Source: a virus. From it: a stretch of DNA of 60,436 nt. The stretch's first letter is position 1. Each line of letters starts with the position of its first letter. This document shows positions 1 through 7,415 of this stretch, in pieces. The DNA is taken from positions 1-60,436 of IMG/VR virus record IMGVR_UViG_3300032287_002746; one strand, given 5' to 3'. The notes under the pieces were generated by a model that did no database searches, was not told the origin of the DNA, and saw only the letters and a list, made by a program, of their open reading frames with translations. Both the position numbers and the translations under genes were made by a program.

Positions 1-81
1 AAATTTTATATACCCGAAATAATAACTGCGATAGTTGGTTTGATATTATTAATATATGTATTATTTCATATTTTTAATTAA
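1..81 (+). CDS. C-terminal end of a small membrane protein (partial)
   Basis: An open frame runs in from the left edge and stops at 79-81 (TAA). The 26 visible residues form a hydrophobic stretch rich in Ile, Leu and Val followed by a short polar tail (HIFN), which looks like one transmembrane helix at the extreme C-terminus. It lies on the same strand as the genes that follow, with a 20-base gap, so it is probably the previous gene of the operon. No family can be named from this fragment, and a chance open frame cannot be excluded at this length. Confidence 0.5.
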   Translation, partial: KFYIPEIITAIVGLILLIYVLFHIFN

Positions 82-101
82 TAACAAACTATAAAAAAAA
101 G

Positions 102-329
102 ATGAAACAAACAGCAGTAGAATGGTTAGAAATAGAACTTAAAAAAAAAGGTTTTGATTTCCCTTATGTGACTTTAAAAATTGAACAAGCCAAAGAAATG
201 GAAGAACATAATTTATTAGAAATGCTTCACAAATTTGCATTTGATTATACTTACAATTACAGAGGAGAAAAAACTATTTACGAATGGATACCTGAATGGT
301 TTGAAGAGTATAAAAGATTAAACAATTAA
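102..329 (+). CDS. Small hypothetical protein, Bacteroidota-phage type
   Basis: A 75-residue charged protein rich in Glu, Lys and aromatic residues, predicted mainly helical. The ATG follows an A-rich run of eight A's, the usual start context in this genome, where Shine-Dalgarno sites are absent. Residues 24-33 (LKIEQAKEME) resemble short proteins seen repeatedly in Flavobacterium and Bacteroides phages, whose role is unknown. It is the first complete gene of a long same-strand run of small open frames. Confidence 0.65.
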   Translation: MKQTAVEWLEIELKKKGFDFPYVTLKIEQAKEMEEHNLLEMLHKFAFDYTYNYRGEKTIYEWIPEWFEEYKRLNN

Positions 330-341
330 ACAAATAAAATT

Positions 342-575
342 ATGAAAGAAGAACAAAAACAAGAAACACTTGAAGAATTTGCTGAAAGACTAAGAGAAGA
401 GATAAATTATGGTGCAAGTCAATCAGATATTATTGATAATTTGGCTAAATGGCAACAAGAAAGAAGTTATAGTGAGGAAGAAGTGATAGCATTTGGAGAG
501 TTTATATTTAAACATAGTCTATTAGCACACTCCAAAGGAGTTAAGAGTTTATTTGAACAATTTAAAAAGAAATAA
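342..575 (+). CDS. Small hypothetical protein with WQxERSYSEEEV motif
   Basis: A 77-residue charged, helical protein. It shares two blocks with the product of the next gene: QETLEE near the N-terminus and a WQQERSYSEEEV block in the middle. The two are therefore tandem paralogues or share a duplicated module. Proteins with this block are common in phages and mobile DNA of Bacteroidota, but no function is known to me. No catalytic motif or membrane segment is visible. The ATG at 342 lies 12 bases after the preceding stop. Confidence 0.65.
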   Translation: MKEEQKQETLEEFAERLREEINYGASQSDIIDNLAKWQQERSYSEEEVIAFGEFIFKHSLLAHSKGVKSLFEQFKKK

Positions 576-579
576 GATT

Positions 580-870
580 ATGACAACAGATGAAAAAGGA
601 AATCCTATGACTTATTGGGGAGGATTAAAAGAAGCTAAACAAGAAACACTTGAAGAAGCTGCAAAAAGAATTTATGGTTCAGATGCATTAAAAGATGTTG
701 AATATTATGCTTTCCTTAATGGTGCTAAATGGCAAATGGAAAGAAGTTATAGTGAGGAAGAAGTTGAAGAGTTAATATACAACGTATGTGGTGCAGTAGC
801 AAGACTACAAGGAATTATATTAAATGGTAGTCATATAAACACTGCTTATAAACAACATAAAAAGAAATAA
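580..870 (+). CDS. Small hypothetical protein, paralogue of the preceding gene
   Basis: I place the start at the ATG at 580, five bases after the previous stop, and not at an in-frame TTG at 553 that would overlap the previous gene. The product has 96 residues. It repeats the QETLEE block and a WQMERSYSEEEV block of its neighbour, and both proteins end in a Lys-rich tail. A tandem duplication followed by divergence is the simplest explanation. Function unknown. Confidence 0.65.
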   Translation: MTTDEKGNPMTYWGGLKEAKQETLEEAAKRIYGSDALKDVEYYAFLNGAKWQMERSYSEEEVEELIYNVCGAVARLQGIILNGSHINTAYKQHKKK

Positions 871-872
871 TC

Positions 873-1352
873 ATGAGCGCATTTGTATTTAGTGATCCAC
901 ATTTTCATCATGAGAATATGGCAAAGAGAAGAGGTTTTTCTTGCGCTGAAGAAATGAATGAACTTATTGTAAAGAACTGGAACAATACTGTATCAAAAAG
1001 AGATGCAGTGTATTTGTTAGGTGACATTACAATGGAAAAGAATAACTATGCTATTCTTAGTAGACTCAACGGGGTCATAAACGTAGTTTTGGGAAACCAT
1101 GATGAGCGTCAGCATACAAAGTGTATGGCTCATTATGTTAATTCAGTAGCTGGAATGATAGATTATAAGAACACTTATATTCTTACTCATTGTCCAGTGC
1201 ATCCATCGCAACTTGAATTCAGATACTCTTATAATATTCATGGTCATGTACACTATAACAGTTTAGATGATCCGCGATATGTAAATGTGTGTGCTGAAGT
1301 TATAGACTACAAACCAATATTGATAACAGAATGCGTAAAAGAGTTCCGTTAA
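873..1352 (+). CDS. Calcineurin-like metallophosphoesterase
   Basis: A 159-residue cytoplasmic metallophosphoesterase. The metal-binding motifs appear in the family order: SDPHF (residues 7-11), GDI (about 50-52), GNHD (about 73-76), THCP (about 110-113) and GHVH (about 123-126). These ligate two metal ions that activate water to cleave a phosphodiester or phosphomonoester. It belongs to the short phage and bacterial phosphoesterase group; the substrate cannot be told from sequence. It starts two bases after the preceding stop. A second, unrelated phosphatase of the PPP type lies at 22181-22909. Confidence 0.9.
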   Translation: MSAFVFSDPHFHHENMAKRRGFSCAEEMNELIVKNWNNTVSKRDAVYLLGDITMEKNNYAILSRLNGVINVVLGNHDERQHTKCMAHYVNSVAGMIDYKNTYILTHCPVHPSQLEFRYSYNIHGHVHYNSLDDPRYVNVCAEVIDYKPILITECVKEFR

Positions 1353-1597
1353 GAAGAAGAACCAGAAAAGAAAAGTCAGTTGTCCAAAAGTACTTTGAAC
1401 ATGCATTACGTGCAGATGTCGAGTGTGGACTGTTAAAACCTGAAAAGAAACTGGTGGAATACCGTAAAGAATATGGCAAAATCCTCATCAAAGAAAATGA
1501 TGTAGCAGATGTAAAAAAACATCTAACACCTGAGTTTTTTAATTCGAAAATTGAAATTAAAAATTTTATTAGTTATGAACTACGAGAATCACATTAA
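1331..1597 (+). CDS. Small basic hypothetical protein
   Basis: An 88-residue protein with a strongly basic N-terminus (MRKRVPLRRRTRK), which could bind nucleic acid; that is inference. It overlaps the end of the phosphoesterase gene by 22 bases and the start of the next gene by 23 bases, in different frames. Overlaps of this kind are usual in this operon. The reading frame bridges the only gap between its neighbours, which supports it being real. No family recognised. Confidence 0.55.
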   Translation: MRKRVPLRRRTRKEKSVVQKYFEHALRADVECGLLKPEKKLVEYRKEYGKILIKENDVADVKKHLTPEFFNSKIEIKNFISYELRESH

Positions 1598-2141
1598 AGA
1601 ATTTAAAGTAGCAAATGTGCAATTGATGCAGTATTTGCTCAGCAAACACGGTGGACTTGATCCTATGATTGTAGTTCTTGTCAAAGAAAGCAATGATGAA
1701 ATGAACATTGTTGCAGTACCTGTTCCAGGTGAATTTTTACACGATGACCAAACAAAAGATGTATTAGCAGGAGCTATTCCATCGTTGTTGGCAATGTTGG
1801 CAAAACAAGGAAAAGAACCGGTGTGTTTTTCTTTTTCTTCAGAAGCATGGTTACGCAAGACACCAGAAGGTGTAACAGAAGTTCCAGATAACTGGAAAGA
1901 TTTACCTAAAACAGAATGTATGATTTCTTCATACGAATCTTCAGATGCTTCAGAGATGGAAGTGTTTGAAATTATTAGAGAAGGTAAGATGGCAAATGAA
2001 AATGGTGACTTAATTGACGCTATTGTATTACGACCACATTCTATTGAAGTTGATGGTAAAAAACCAAAAGCACTTAAAGGTAGATTCTTTGGAGCATTTC
2101 AAGAATTTTATAAAATGAGACAAAATGAAAAAGCAAATTAG
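1575..2141 (+). CDS. Hypothetical protein
   Basis: The preferred start is the ATG at 1575 (MNYENHIKEF), giving 188 residues; an upstream in-frame TTG at 1551 is less likely. The protein looks cytoplasmic and globular, with alternating strands and helices, no membrane segment and no catalytic motif I recognise. The middle contains a hydrophobic helix (LAGAIPSLLAMLAKQG). It overlaps the following gene by 17 bases, indicating translational coupling within the small-protein operon. Function unknown. Confidence 0.7.
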   Translation: MNYENHIKEFKVANVQLMQYLLSKHGGLDPMIVVLVKESNDEMNIVAVPVPGEFLHDDQTKDVLAGAIPSLLAMLAKQGKEPVCFSFSSEAWLRKTPEGVTEVPDNWKDLPKTECMISSYESSDASEMEVFEIIREGKMANENGDLIDAIVLRPHSIEVDGKKPKALKGRFFGAFQEFYKMRQNEKAN

Positions 2142-2406
2142 TTTTGACGATGAAATTACAATTCGAACTGTTCATTATGGTAATTATCTAAAAGATGATG
2201 GTGACGAAGATGAATATGTAGAAGGAAATTATCCATTTGAAGTTCAGATGGAAATTCAAGCTGAGGTTCAAGGATCTGGTCAAGGTTGGGACACAATACA
2301 AGTAGTATGGGGTGATAAAAAACCATTTAGACATCTTATTGAACAACAAAAAATAGAAGAAAAAATTATTAAAAAGTACAAAACTAAATACTTAAAAGAT
2401 GAATAA
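2125..2406 (+). CDS. Acidic hypothetical protein
   Basis: A 93-residue protein with a very acidic segment near residues 25-34 (DDGDEDEYVE) and a Lys-rich C-terminus. It has no recognised domain. The start overlaps the preceding gene by 17 bases and the end overlaps the next by 8. Acidic small proteins clustered at a phage genome end are often early host-interacting proteins, but that is only a contextual guess here. Confidence 0.65.
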   Translation: MKKQISFDDEITIRTVHYGNYLKDDGDEDEYVEGNYPFEVQMEIQAEVQGSGQGWDTIQVVWGDKKPFRHLIEQQKIEEKIIKKYKTKYLKDE

Positions 2407-2695
2407 AGAAATTGTAAACGTAGATTTTGACTTTAGTGAACCGTACACAGATAGTCAAGGAAGAGAATTGGTAGCAAAAATTAGATTGAGTGTGGATGTA
2501 AGAAGCAAAAGTTTTAACATTATGCCAAGTGCTGTGAAAAAAGACTTTGTGTTTATGAATACATCTCAAGCAAATTGGCAATTATGGATTGCAACAGCAA
2601 AAGCAATTCAATCAGCAACTGAGTTTGCTGTCCAGTACATTGAAGAAAATACATTAACCTTTCCAGCATTAGAAGAAGATGGAGCAGTACAATAA
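2399..2695 (+). CDS. Hypothetical protein
   Basis: A 98-residue cytoplasmic protein without recognisable motifs. The N-terminal half alternates short beta-strand-like segments (IVNVDFDFSE, LVAKIRLSVDV), and the C-terminal half looks helical. It overlaps both neighbours (8 and 17 bases), so it is part of the same translationally coupled run. Function unknown. Confidence 0.65.
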   Translation: MNKEIVNVDFDFSEPYTDSQGRELVAKIRLSVDVRSKSFNIMPSAVKKDFVFMNTSQANWQLWIATAKAIQSATEFAVQYIEENTLTFPALEEDGAVQ

Positions 2696-3164
2696 AGTAT
2701 TAATAGGACACGTAGGAGTTGATTCAGGTCAGCTTCTACTTTGTGATCCTTGTTACATTGATTCAGAATGGAAACAAGAAGATTTTACAGATGTTAGAGT
2801 TTATCAGCATAAAACAACCGGTGATAAGCTACAGTACATGGTTGATTTTCCAAATTATGGAGCAGTGATTCCAAAGTATGGAAAAACTATGAACGAGTTA
2901 AATGAAACTGGTGAATGGGAAGAAATTGAAGATCATACAACAGAACACAATTTTAGTTATAATGCTTGCAGTAAAGCAACATTATCTAAAAAACGTGCTG
3001 GACAGTTAAACTATGAAATGGGACACGAAGGTGTTGGCGTTGCATTTAGCACAGCATTTGGTGATGGTTTTTATCCAGTTTTTCAGAACTTTGATGACCA
3101 AGGTGAGTTAATTTCCGTAGAAGTAGTATTTCAATTTCCAGAAGACGACGACGATGAAGAATAA
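2679..3164 (+). CDS. DUF4241-like protein
   Basis: A 161-residue protein beginning with a characteristic segment, VDSGQLLLCDPCYI (about residues 14-27). Near residues 126-134 is FGDGFYPVF, which resembles the GDGxYPV signature of DUF4241-type proteins found in phages and bacteria. The C-terminus is a run of Asp and Glu (EDDDDEE). The biochemical role of the family is not known to me. It overlaps the preceding gene by 17 bases and the following one by 11. The family assignment is moderate; the reality of the gene is well supported by the dense operon. Confidence 0.7.
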   Translation: MEQYNKVLIGHVGVDSGQLLLCDPCYIDSEWKQEDFTDVRVYQHKTTGDKLQYMVDFPNYGAVIPKYGKTMNELNETGEWEEIEDHTTEHNFSYNACSKATLSKKRAGQLNYEMGHEGVGVAFSTAFGDGFYPVFQNFDDQGELISVEVVFQFPEDDDDEE

Positions 3165-3348
3165 TCAAAATTTAGTAGGTAAACGTGTACAGTTAATTTA
3201 CATGAATGATAAACAGTCACCAGCACCTGGTACAAAAGGAACTGTAAGATTAGTAGATGATGCAGGAACTATTCATGTTGAATGGGATAGTGGATCACAT
3301 CTTGGTTTAATACCAGGTGAAGATGAATATAAAATACTTGAACAATGA
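3154..3348 (+). CDS. DUF4314-family small protein
   Basis: A 64-residue protein matching the DUF4314 pattern over its whole length: GKRVQLIYMND, then a PGTKGTV turn, then IHVEWDSGSHLGLIPGED. This reads as a small SH3-like beta-barrel. Members are common in phages, plasmids and Firmicutes mobile elements, with no established function. Its length is typical for the family. The stop overlaps the next start by four bases (ATGA). Confidence 0.8.
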   Translation: MKNNQNLVGKRVQLIYMNDKQSPAPGTKGTVRLVDDAGTIHVEWDSGSHLGLIPGEDEYKILEQ

Positions 3349-3752
3349 GTCACCCATTACATCATTCTATATCCAGTAAAAAAAAGTGGGGTGGTCACGT
3401 TGATGACTACCTCGCTCTCCACAATTGGTTTGACGAAACAAAAATGCACTATCCAGACATGCGTCATAGAGCATTGAGACATCACGCAGAAGGTATATTC
3501 TGGTGTGAAGAAAAGTTTGGCACTTATATCATCAATTCTGATGGAAAAATGGTTCCTGTAAGAGCACTTGGTGAGCAACACGTGATGGAAGATATAGGAT
3601 TTATTCCTACTATCAAAGATTATCTTGACAACATGACTCAAGTAAACTGGATGTATAAGCCAGGTGAAGGTCGCAAAGTATTGAAAACAATACAAGAAGA
3701 AAAATCAGATTATGTATTTAGTAAAGAAGAAAAATTAGAAAATCATGAGTAA
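3345..3752 (+). CDS. DUF6915-family protein
   Basis: A 135-residue protein carrying the signature I associate with DUF6915: HPLHHSISSKKKWGG near the N-terminus, then a DYLALHNWFDETK block, then RHRALRHHAEGIF (about residues 41-53), and finally GEQHVMEDIGFIP. It is rich in conserved His residues, which suggests metal binding, but the family has no proven function that I know of. Homologues are found in phages and bacterial genomes. It is translationally coupled to both neighbours. Confidence 0.75.
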   Translation: MSHPLHHSISSKKKWGGHVDDYLALHNWFDETKMHYPDMRHRALRHHAEGIFWCEEKFGTYIINSDGKMVPVRALGEQHVMEDIGFIPTIKDYLDNMTQVNWMYKPGEGRKVLKTIQEEKSDYVFSKEEKLENHE

Positions 3753-4437
3753 AATAATTAGCGCAACAGAAATTATTGATTGGTGTGACAAACAAGTTGC
3801 AGAGGGTAAAGAAATAACTCTTTGCTGGGAAGGTGGAGGTGACTCAGGATGGGTTTACTTTGAAGTTGACGGTGTACAAGCTGATGGTGAAGAAATCGAA
3901 GCACTTGTAGATATGATGTACAATGAACTTGACTATGGTTCTTGGGCAGGTGAATTTTCTGCAAATGGTAGAGCTGATTACGATCCAGCAACGAAATGTT
4001 TTGAAGGTATAGATTATTATTCTGAAGATGACTGGACAAACACAACATTTGAAGAACCGTTTGCATTTTATATTCCAAGTACTTATGGTTTTGACAGTAT
4101 TGAGTATAATATTGAAGGTAGTTTTGAAGACGATTTTAGAGTAGAAATTACATTTAATATTATAAACGGTTTTATTACGCCAGAACTACGCGAACTTGAA
4201 GATGAAATATCTAAAGCAGTAAAAGAAAAAATAATTTCAGAACTTTCAGAATTTAAAGAGATTGATGTTAACTATTTTGGTACACATGAACTTGAACAAA
4301 GACATGAAATGAAAATAGAAAAAGAAAATGTTATTTTTGAAATTCCGTCAATTCATTATTCAGTTTACAATACTGAAGAAAAAGGTGTAACAATTGATTT
4401 AAAAGAACGATTAGAAAACGAAACAGATGACGAATAA
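3745..4437 (+). CDS. Hypothetical acidic protein, possibly DUF6878-like
   Basis: A 230-residue, strongly acidic protein. The N-terminal half contains GGGDSGWVYFEVDG (about residues 30-43) and a LDYGSWAGEFSANG block. A glycine-rich GGGDSG motif next to an aromatic acidic region recalls DUF6878-type proteins, though I am unsure of this. The C-terminal half looks like a separate domain with alternating strands. No catalytic residues are evident. It overlaps the previous gene by 8 bases and the next by 11. Confidence 0.65.
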   Translation: MSKIISATEIIDWCDKQVAEGKEITLCWEGGGDSGWVYFEVDGVQADGEEIEALVDMMYNELDYGSWAGEFSANGRADYDPATKCFEGIDYYSEDDWTNTTFEEPFAFYIPSTYGFDSIEYNIEGSFEDDFRVEITFNIINGFITPELRELEDEISKAVKEKIISELSEFKEIDVNYFGTHELEQRHEMKIEKENVIFEIPSIHYSVYNTEEKGVTIDLKERLENETDDE

Positions 4438-5128
4438 ATTTGAAAATTACACCTTTACTGTTAGAAACGTAAGAGGTGTAGAGCTTGATGAAGCATTACG
4501 ATTATGGAAAACTGCATACTCTTCTTTTGACGAGTTTCTGAAAAATGTGATTATTTATGAATCACTTGAAGAGTTTGGAGATTATGTGTCCACAGTTTGG
4601 TCTGAAGCAAAACCTATTGAAATATCAGAGGCATTTCAGCAAAACAACACAGAAAGAAGAAGATTATATTTTGACATTATTGGTGTAGATAAAATCTTTG
4701 AACATGTAGATCCTGAATTGATTGACATGAAAGAAGTTGTCTTAAACAACAGACGATGGGATGCCTCTGGAAATGAGTATCTTCAAACAGGTATTGATAG
4801 ATACACTCTTTACAAAATTAATGGTGATACTTTATTTGGTAGCACTATTAGTGAATGGCAACGTAAAAACAGTGCAGTATATGCTGTTAAGTGTACTTGT
4901 ACTTCTACCGGTAGAAATTATTGGTTGTATGTACCACGCGAAGTCGGTGAAAAAGAATCTGCATTAGATGCAATTGCTTGGACATGTAGAATTGGAATTA
5001 CAAATCCAAAAGCTATTTACAGACAAGGTGATATTTTTGTTGTTGCAGCAAATCATGATTCAAAACCTTGTGATCCGTATCATTTAGATTATGCAACATA
5101 CAGTTCATTAATTCAATCTCAAACATAA
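4427..5128 (+). CDS. Hypothetical protein
   Basis: A 233-residue cytoplasmic protein of mixed alpha/beta character with no family I recognise. The middle contains VKCTCTSTGRNYWLYVPRE, followed by AIAWTCRIGITNP, a pattern reminiscent of proteins carrying a short Cys-containing beta hairpin. The stop and the next start share one base (5128). Function unknown. Confidence 0.65.
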   Translation: MTNKFENYTFTVRNVRGVELDEALRLWKTAYSSFDEFLKNVIIYESLEEFGDYVSTVWSEAKPIEISEAFQQNNTERRRLYFDIIGVDKIFEHVDPELIDMKEVVLNNRRWDASGNEYLQTGIDRYTLYKINGDTLFGSTISEWQRKNSAVYAVKCTCTSTGRNYWLYVPREVGEKESALDAIAWTCRIGITNPKAIYRQGDIFVVAANHDSKPCDPYHLDYATYSSLIQSQT

Positions 5129-5382
5129 TGGCAAAAGAATTAAAATCCAATCGAATTGTGTTAGCATCAGGTGATTTTGCTAATACTCACGCAGTTGTTT
5201 CAGATAAACAAATGCAGTATGAACACTTGGAAAATAGTGTTATCAAGTTCAATGTTACAAAAGACGCAACAATTACACACGAGGAACATGATGTAATCAG
5301 ACTTCCTGAAGATGTGTATTATAAATTCAACCAAGTTGAGTTTAATCCATTTAATAACACAGTGTCATTTGTGTTTGATTAA
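5128..5382 (+). CDS. Small hypothetical protein, last gene of first operon
   Basis: An 84-residue, beta-rich cytoplasmic protein with no recognised motif. Its ATG overlaps the previous stop by one base. It is followed immediately by an intrinsic terminator, so it ends the first transcription unit of the window. Function unknown. Confidence 0.65.
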   Translation: MAKELKSNRIVLASGDFANTHAVVSDKQMQYEHLENSVIKFNVTKDATITHEEHDVIRLPEDVYYKFNQVEFNPFNNTVSFVFD

Positions 5383-5386
5383 CAAG

Positions 5387-5434
5387 TAGTTACGAACCAG
5401 GAATTCAAAACTCTTGGTTCGTACTATTTTTTTG
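5387..5434 (+). terminator. Intrinsic terminator
   Basis: The arms 5387-5399 (TAGTTACGAACCA) and 5414-5425 (TGGTTCGTACTA) pair almost perfectly around a loop of about 14 bases and are followed by a run of T's. It separates the block of small early-type genes from the dUTPase gene. Confidence 0.8.
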
Positions 5435-5456
5435 TTTAATATTGTAAAAAAAAGAT

Positions 5457-5900
5457 ATGCAAGTTAAAGTTAAAAAATTACACGAATTGGTAGAAATACC
5501 AACTTACGCTAAACCAGGAGATGCAGGAATGGATCTTACTGCTGTAAAAATTGAAAAAGATGCTTATGGTAATGCTGTAATCTATACAGGATTAGCTGTA
5601 GAAATTCCAGAAGGATATGTTGGATTAGTATTTCCAAGAAGCAGCATCTCTAAATACGACATGCATTTAAGAAACAGTGTGGGCGTTATCGATTCTGGAT
5701 ACAGAGGAGAAATTATGCTAAAATTTAGTTTCTTAGAAGATGGTAACTTGTACCAAATGGGTGACAAAGTTGCTCAATTGATAATCTTACCTTATCCACA
5801 AATTACATTCGAAGAAGTTGATGAATTGTCAGAAACTGAACGAGGTGAAGGAGGGTTTGGTTCCACAACGGTAGGTCATGACGGTCCAACGAATTTGTAA
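5457..5900 (+). CDS. dut: dUTPase (dUTP diphosphatase)
   Basis: A 147-residue trimeric-type dUTPase that hydrolyses dUTP to dUMP and pyrophosphate, keeping uracil out of phage DNA and supplying dUMP. All five family motifs are present in order: DAGMDL (22-27), PRSS (60-63), GVIDSGYRGEI (76-86, with the catalytic Asp), GDKVAQLII (102-110) and RGEGGFGST (129-137, the C-terminal arm that closes the active site). The length is normal for the family. A uracil-DNA glycosylase further along (10632-11369) fits the same uracil-exclusion theme. Confidence 0.97.
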   Translation: MQVKVKKLHELVEIPTYAKPGDAGMDLTAVKIEKDAYGNAVIYTGLAVEIPEGYVGLVFPRSSISKYDMHLRNSVGVIDSGYRGEIMLKFSFLEDGNLYQMGDKVAQLIILPYPQITFEEVDELSETERGEGGFGSTTVGHDGPTNL

Positions 5901-5910
5901 AGTGAATGGT

Positions 5911-5963
5911 AGTGAGTTTGGTGTAGGTTTGTTTATTGAAAAACAACCTACACTTGCTTACTT
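5911..5963 (+). other. Long stem-loop downstream of dut
   Basis: The arms GTGTAGGTT-GTTT (5921-5934, one bulged T) and AAACAACCTACAC (5941-5953) pair around a six-base loop. Outer bases 5911-5916 and 5958-5963 extend the stem with one G-T pair. No T-run follows, so it is not a standard terminator. It may be an RNA stability element, an attenuator or a protein-binding site. Confidence 0.55.
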
Positions 5964-5994
5964 TGATCATTCAATTTATATAAAGATATTTTGG
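5962..5994 (+). promoter_or_regulatory. Possible Bacteroidota-type promoter
   Basis: TTTG at 5962-5965 is followed after 21 bases by TATTTTGG (5987-5994), a near match to the host -7 consensus TAnnTTTG. It lies 24 bases before the next start codon. The match is imperfect and the region is AT-rich, so confidence is modest. Confidence 0.35.
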
Positions 5995-6017
5995 TTTCAA
6001 TTAGGAATTAATATATT

Positions 6018-6392
6018 ATGGAAATAAATTTTAACACTGGACAAATAGAAGTTGTTGGTCCTTATGGCAGAGTTTATTTGTACTCACACAACACTGCTAA
6101 TGAGTTAGTTAGTGTTGTTAGTGATGTGCTTTCAAGACAAGTAAGATGGGATGATCCTGACTATCTTTCAAGAATGATTTTTTGCAGAATGGTACCAAAA
6201 AATAAATGGGATGACGAATTAGGATTTGGTATTGGTACTCAACTTTACAGAGATGTAAACATGTTGATTTCTTTAGATACTGTTCATCAAACAATTAAAA
6301 TTTCTTCTGCATTTGAGACATATATTACGAATAGTATTACAATGTCTTTTGACGATTTTCTAAATAAGTATGCAGACAGTGCAGAATTGTAA
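6018..6392 (+). CDS. Hypothetical protein
   Basis: A 124-residue cytoplasmic protein without a recognised domain. It begins with a beta-hairpin-like segment (MEINFNTGQIEVVG) and ends in an acidic helix. It stands alone between two non-coding stretches (117 bases before, 127 bases after), which is unusual in this tightly packed block and suggests it is a separate small transcription unit. Function unknown. Confidence 0.65.
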   Translation: MEINFNTGQIEVVGPYGRVYLYSHNTANELVSVVSDVLSRQVRWDDPDYLSRMIFCRMVPKNKWDDELGFGIGTQLYRDVNMLISLDTVHQTIKISSAFETYITNSITMSFDDFLNKYADSAEL

Positions 6393-6395
6393 AAA

Positions 6396-6486
6396 TTTAC
6401 TGGAAAAAAATGACGCAATCATAGCGTTATAGTGGAAAATATTTTCTCAGAACAACTAATTTGAACCTTTTACTGGAAATTAATGA
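6396..6486 (+). repeat. Pair of 18-bp direct repeats in a non-coding gap
   Basis: TTTACTGGAAAAAAATGA (6396-6413) and TTTACTGGAAATTAATGA (6469-6486) differ at two positions and lie 73 bases apart in the 127-base gap before the gene at 6520. A short inverted pair, ACGC and GCGT, sits between them. The gap holds no tRNA and no convincing open frame, so a regulatory role is the most likely explanation. Confidence 0.5.
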
Positions 6487-6519
6487 GTAGCTTAGTACTT
6501 TATTTAAGATGCAGCTACA

Positions 6520-6807
6520 ATGATATACCAATTGCCCAATGGTAAAAGTATCGAGATGTCGATAGAACAGTACTTAAGAATGACCGATGAGGAGCTTAAA
6601 GGACTGGTTGCATATAACTTTGGTGAAGAATTTAATGATCCGTTTATATTCAGTGTTTTAAAGCATGGACCATCTGGTCCTGAAGAGCTTGAAGAAATGG
6701 ATGAAGAAGATTTTACTGAGGAAGAATTAGAAGACTTAACCACAATACTTCCTGAAGAAAAGTTATATGATGACGACTACATTGACTACGATAACTTAGA
6801 ACAGTAA
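6520..6807 (+). CDS. Acidic hypothetical protein of Bacteroidota phages
   Basis: A 95-residue, strongly acidic protein. The first 30 residues (starting MIYQLPNGKSIEMS, then a short helix) match a conserved N-terminal pattern that I recall from small proteins in crAss-like and Flavobacterium phages. The middle and C-terminus are runs of Glu and Asp. Its stop shares one base with the start of the methyltransferase gene. Function unknown; DNA mimicry is possible given the charge but is speculation. Confidence 0.65.
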   Translation: MIYQLPNGKSIEMSIEQYLRMTDEELKGLVAYNFGEEFNDPFIFSVLKHGPSGPEELEEMDEEDFTEEELEDLTTILPEEKLYDDDYIDYDNLEQ

Positions 6808-7415
6808 TGGATCCAGTTTCACAAAAAATATGGGATGACTTTATAAAGAAGTCAGTTCATGAAACAGGATACTGGTTTTCTGCATTTACAGCTGATGGAC
6901 ACGCTCACATACATTGTCATGATTTAGCTAAATGGTTGATTGAGTTTTTATCAGAACACAAAAACAAAGTAATATATGACTTTGGTTGTGGAGATGGTTT
7001 TTATTTACAGCAATTATACTCAAATGGTATTAAAAATGTAATTGGTATTGAACCTGAAACTCCCGCAAAAAAACATTCCTTTAAAATTTTACCACACAAT
7101 CTTGCTTTTGAATTACCTTTAACAGAAAAAGGTATTGTAATGTCTTTTGAAGTTGGTGAACACATTCCAAAAAAATATCAAGATGCATTTATTGACAATA
7201 TAACAAAACTTTGTGATAGTTATTTGATACTATCATGGGCAATTGTTGATCAACCAGGTATTGGACATGTGAATTGTAAAAATAATCCAGATGTAATAAA
7301 ATTACTTGAAGAAAAAGGATTTACATACTTACCAGAGTTAACAGAAATAGCAAGATCATATCCAGAAGGAATGTGTGGGTATTACAAACAAACATTGATG
7401 ATATTTAAAAAATGA
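6807..7415 (+). CDS. Class I SAM-dependent methyltransferase
   Basis: A 202-residue methyltransferase with the SAM-binding motif DFGCGDG (58-64) after a hydrophobic strand, an acidic residue at the end of strand two (GIEPE, about 84-88) and SFEVGEHI (about 123-130) where the post-motif strand is expected. No DNA target-recognition domain and no amino-methyltransferase NPPY/DPPY motif is seen, so the substrate may be a small molecule, sugar or protein rather than a standard DNA base. The gene overlaps the glycosyltransferase gene by four bases, which suggests that the two act on the same substrate or structure. Confidence 0.85.
   Translation: MDPVSQKIWDDFIKKSVHETGYWFSAFTADGHAHIHCHDLAKWLIEFLSEHKNKVIYDFGCGDGFYLQQLYSNGIKNVIGIEPETPAKKHSFKILPHNLAFELPLTEKGIVMSFEVGEHIPKKYQDAFIDNITKLCDSYLILSWAIVDQPGIGHVNCKNNPDVIKLLEEKGFTYLPELTEIARSYPEGMCGYYKQTLMIFKK

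Noticed and set aside
3357-3695. 112-codon minus-strand open frame
   Set aside because: It is antisense to the DUF6915-like gene, which matches its family over the whole length.
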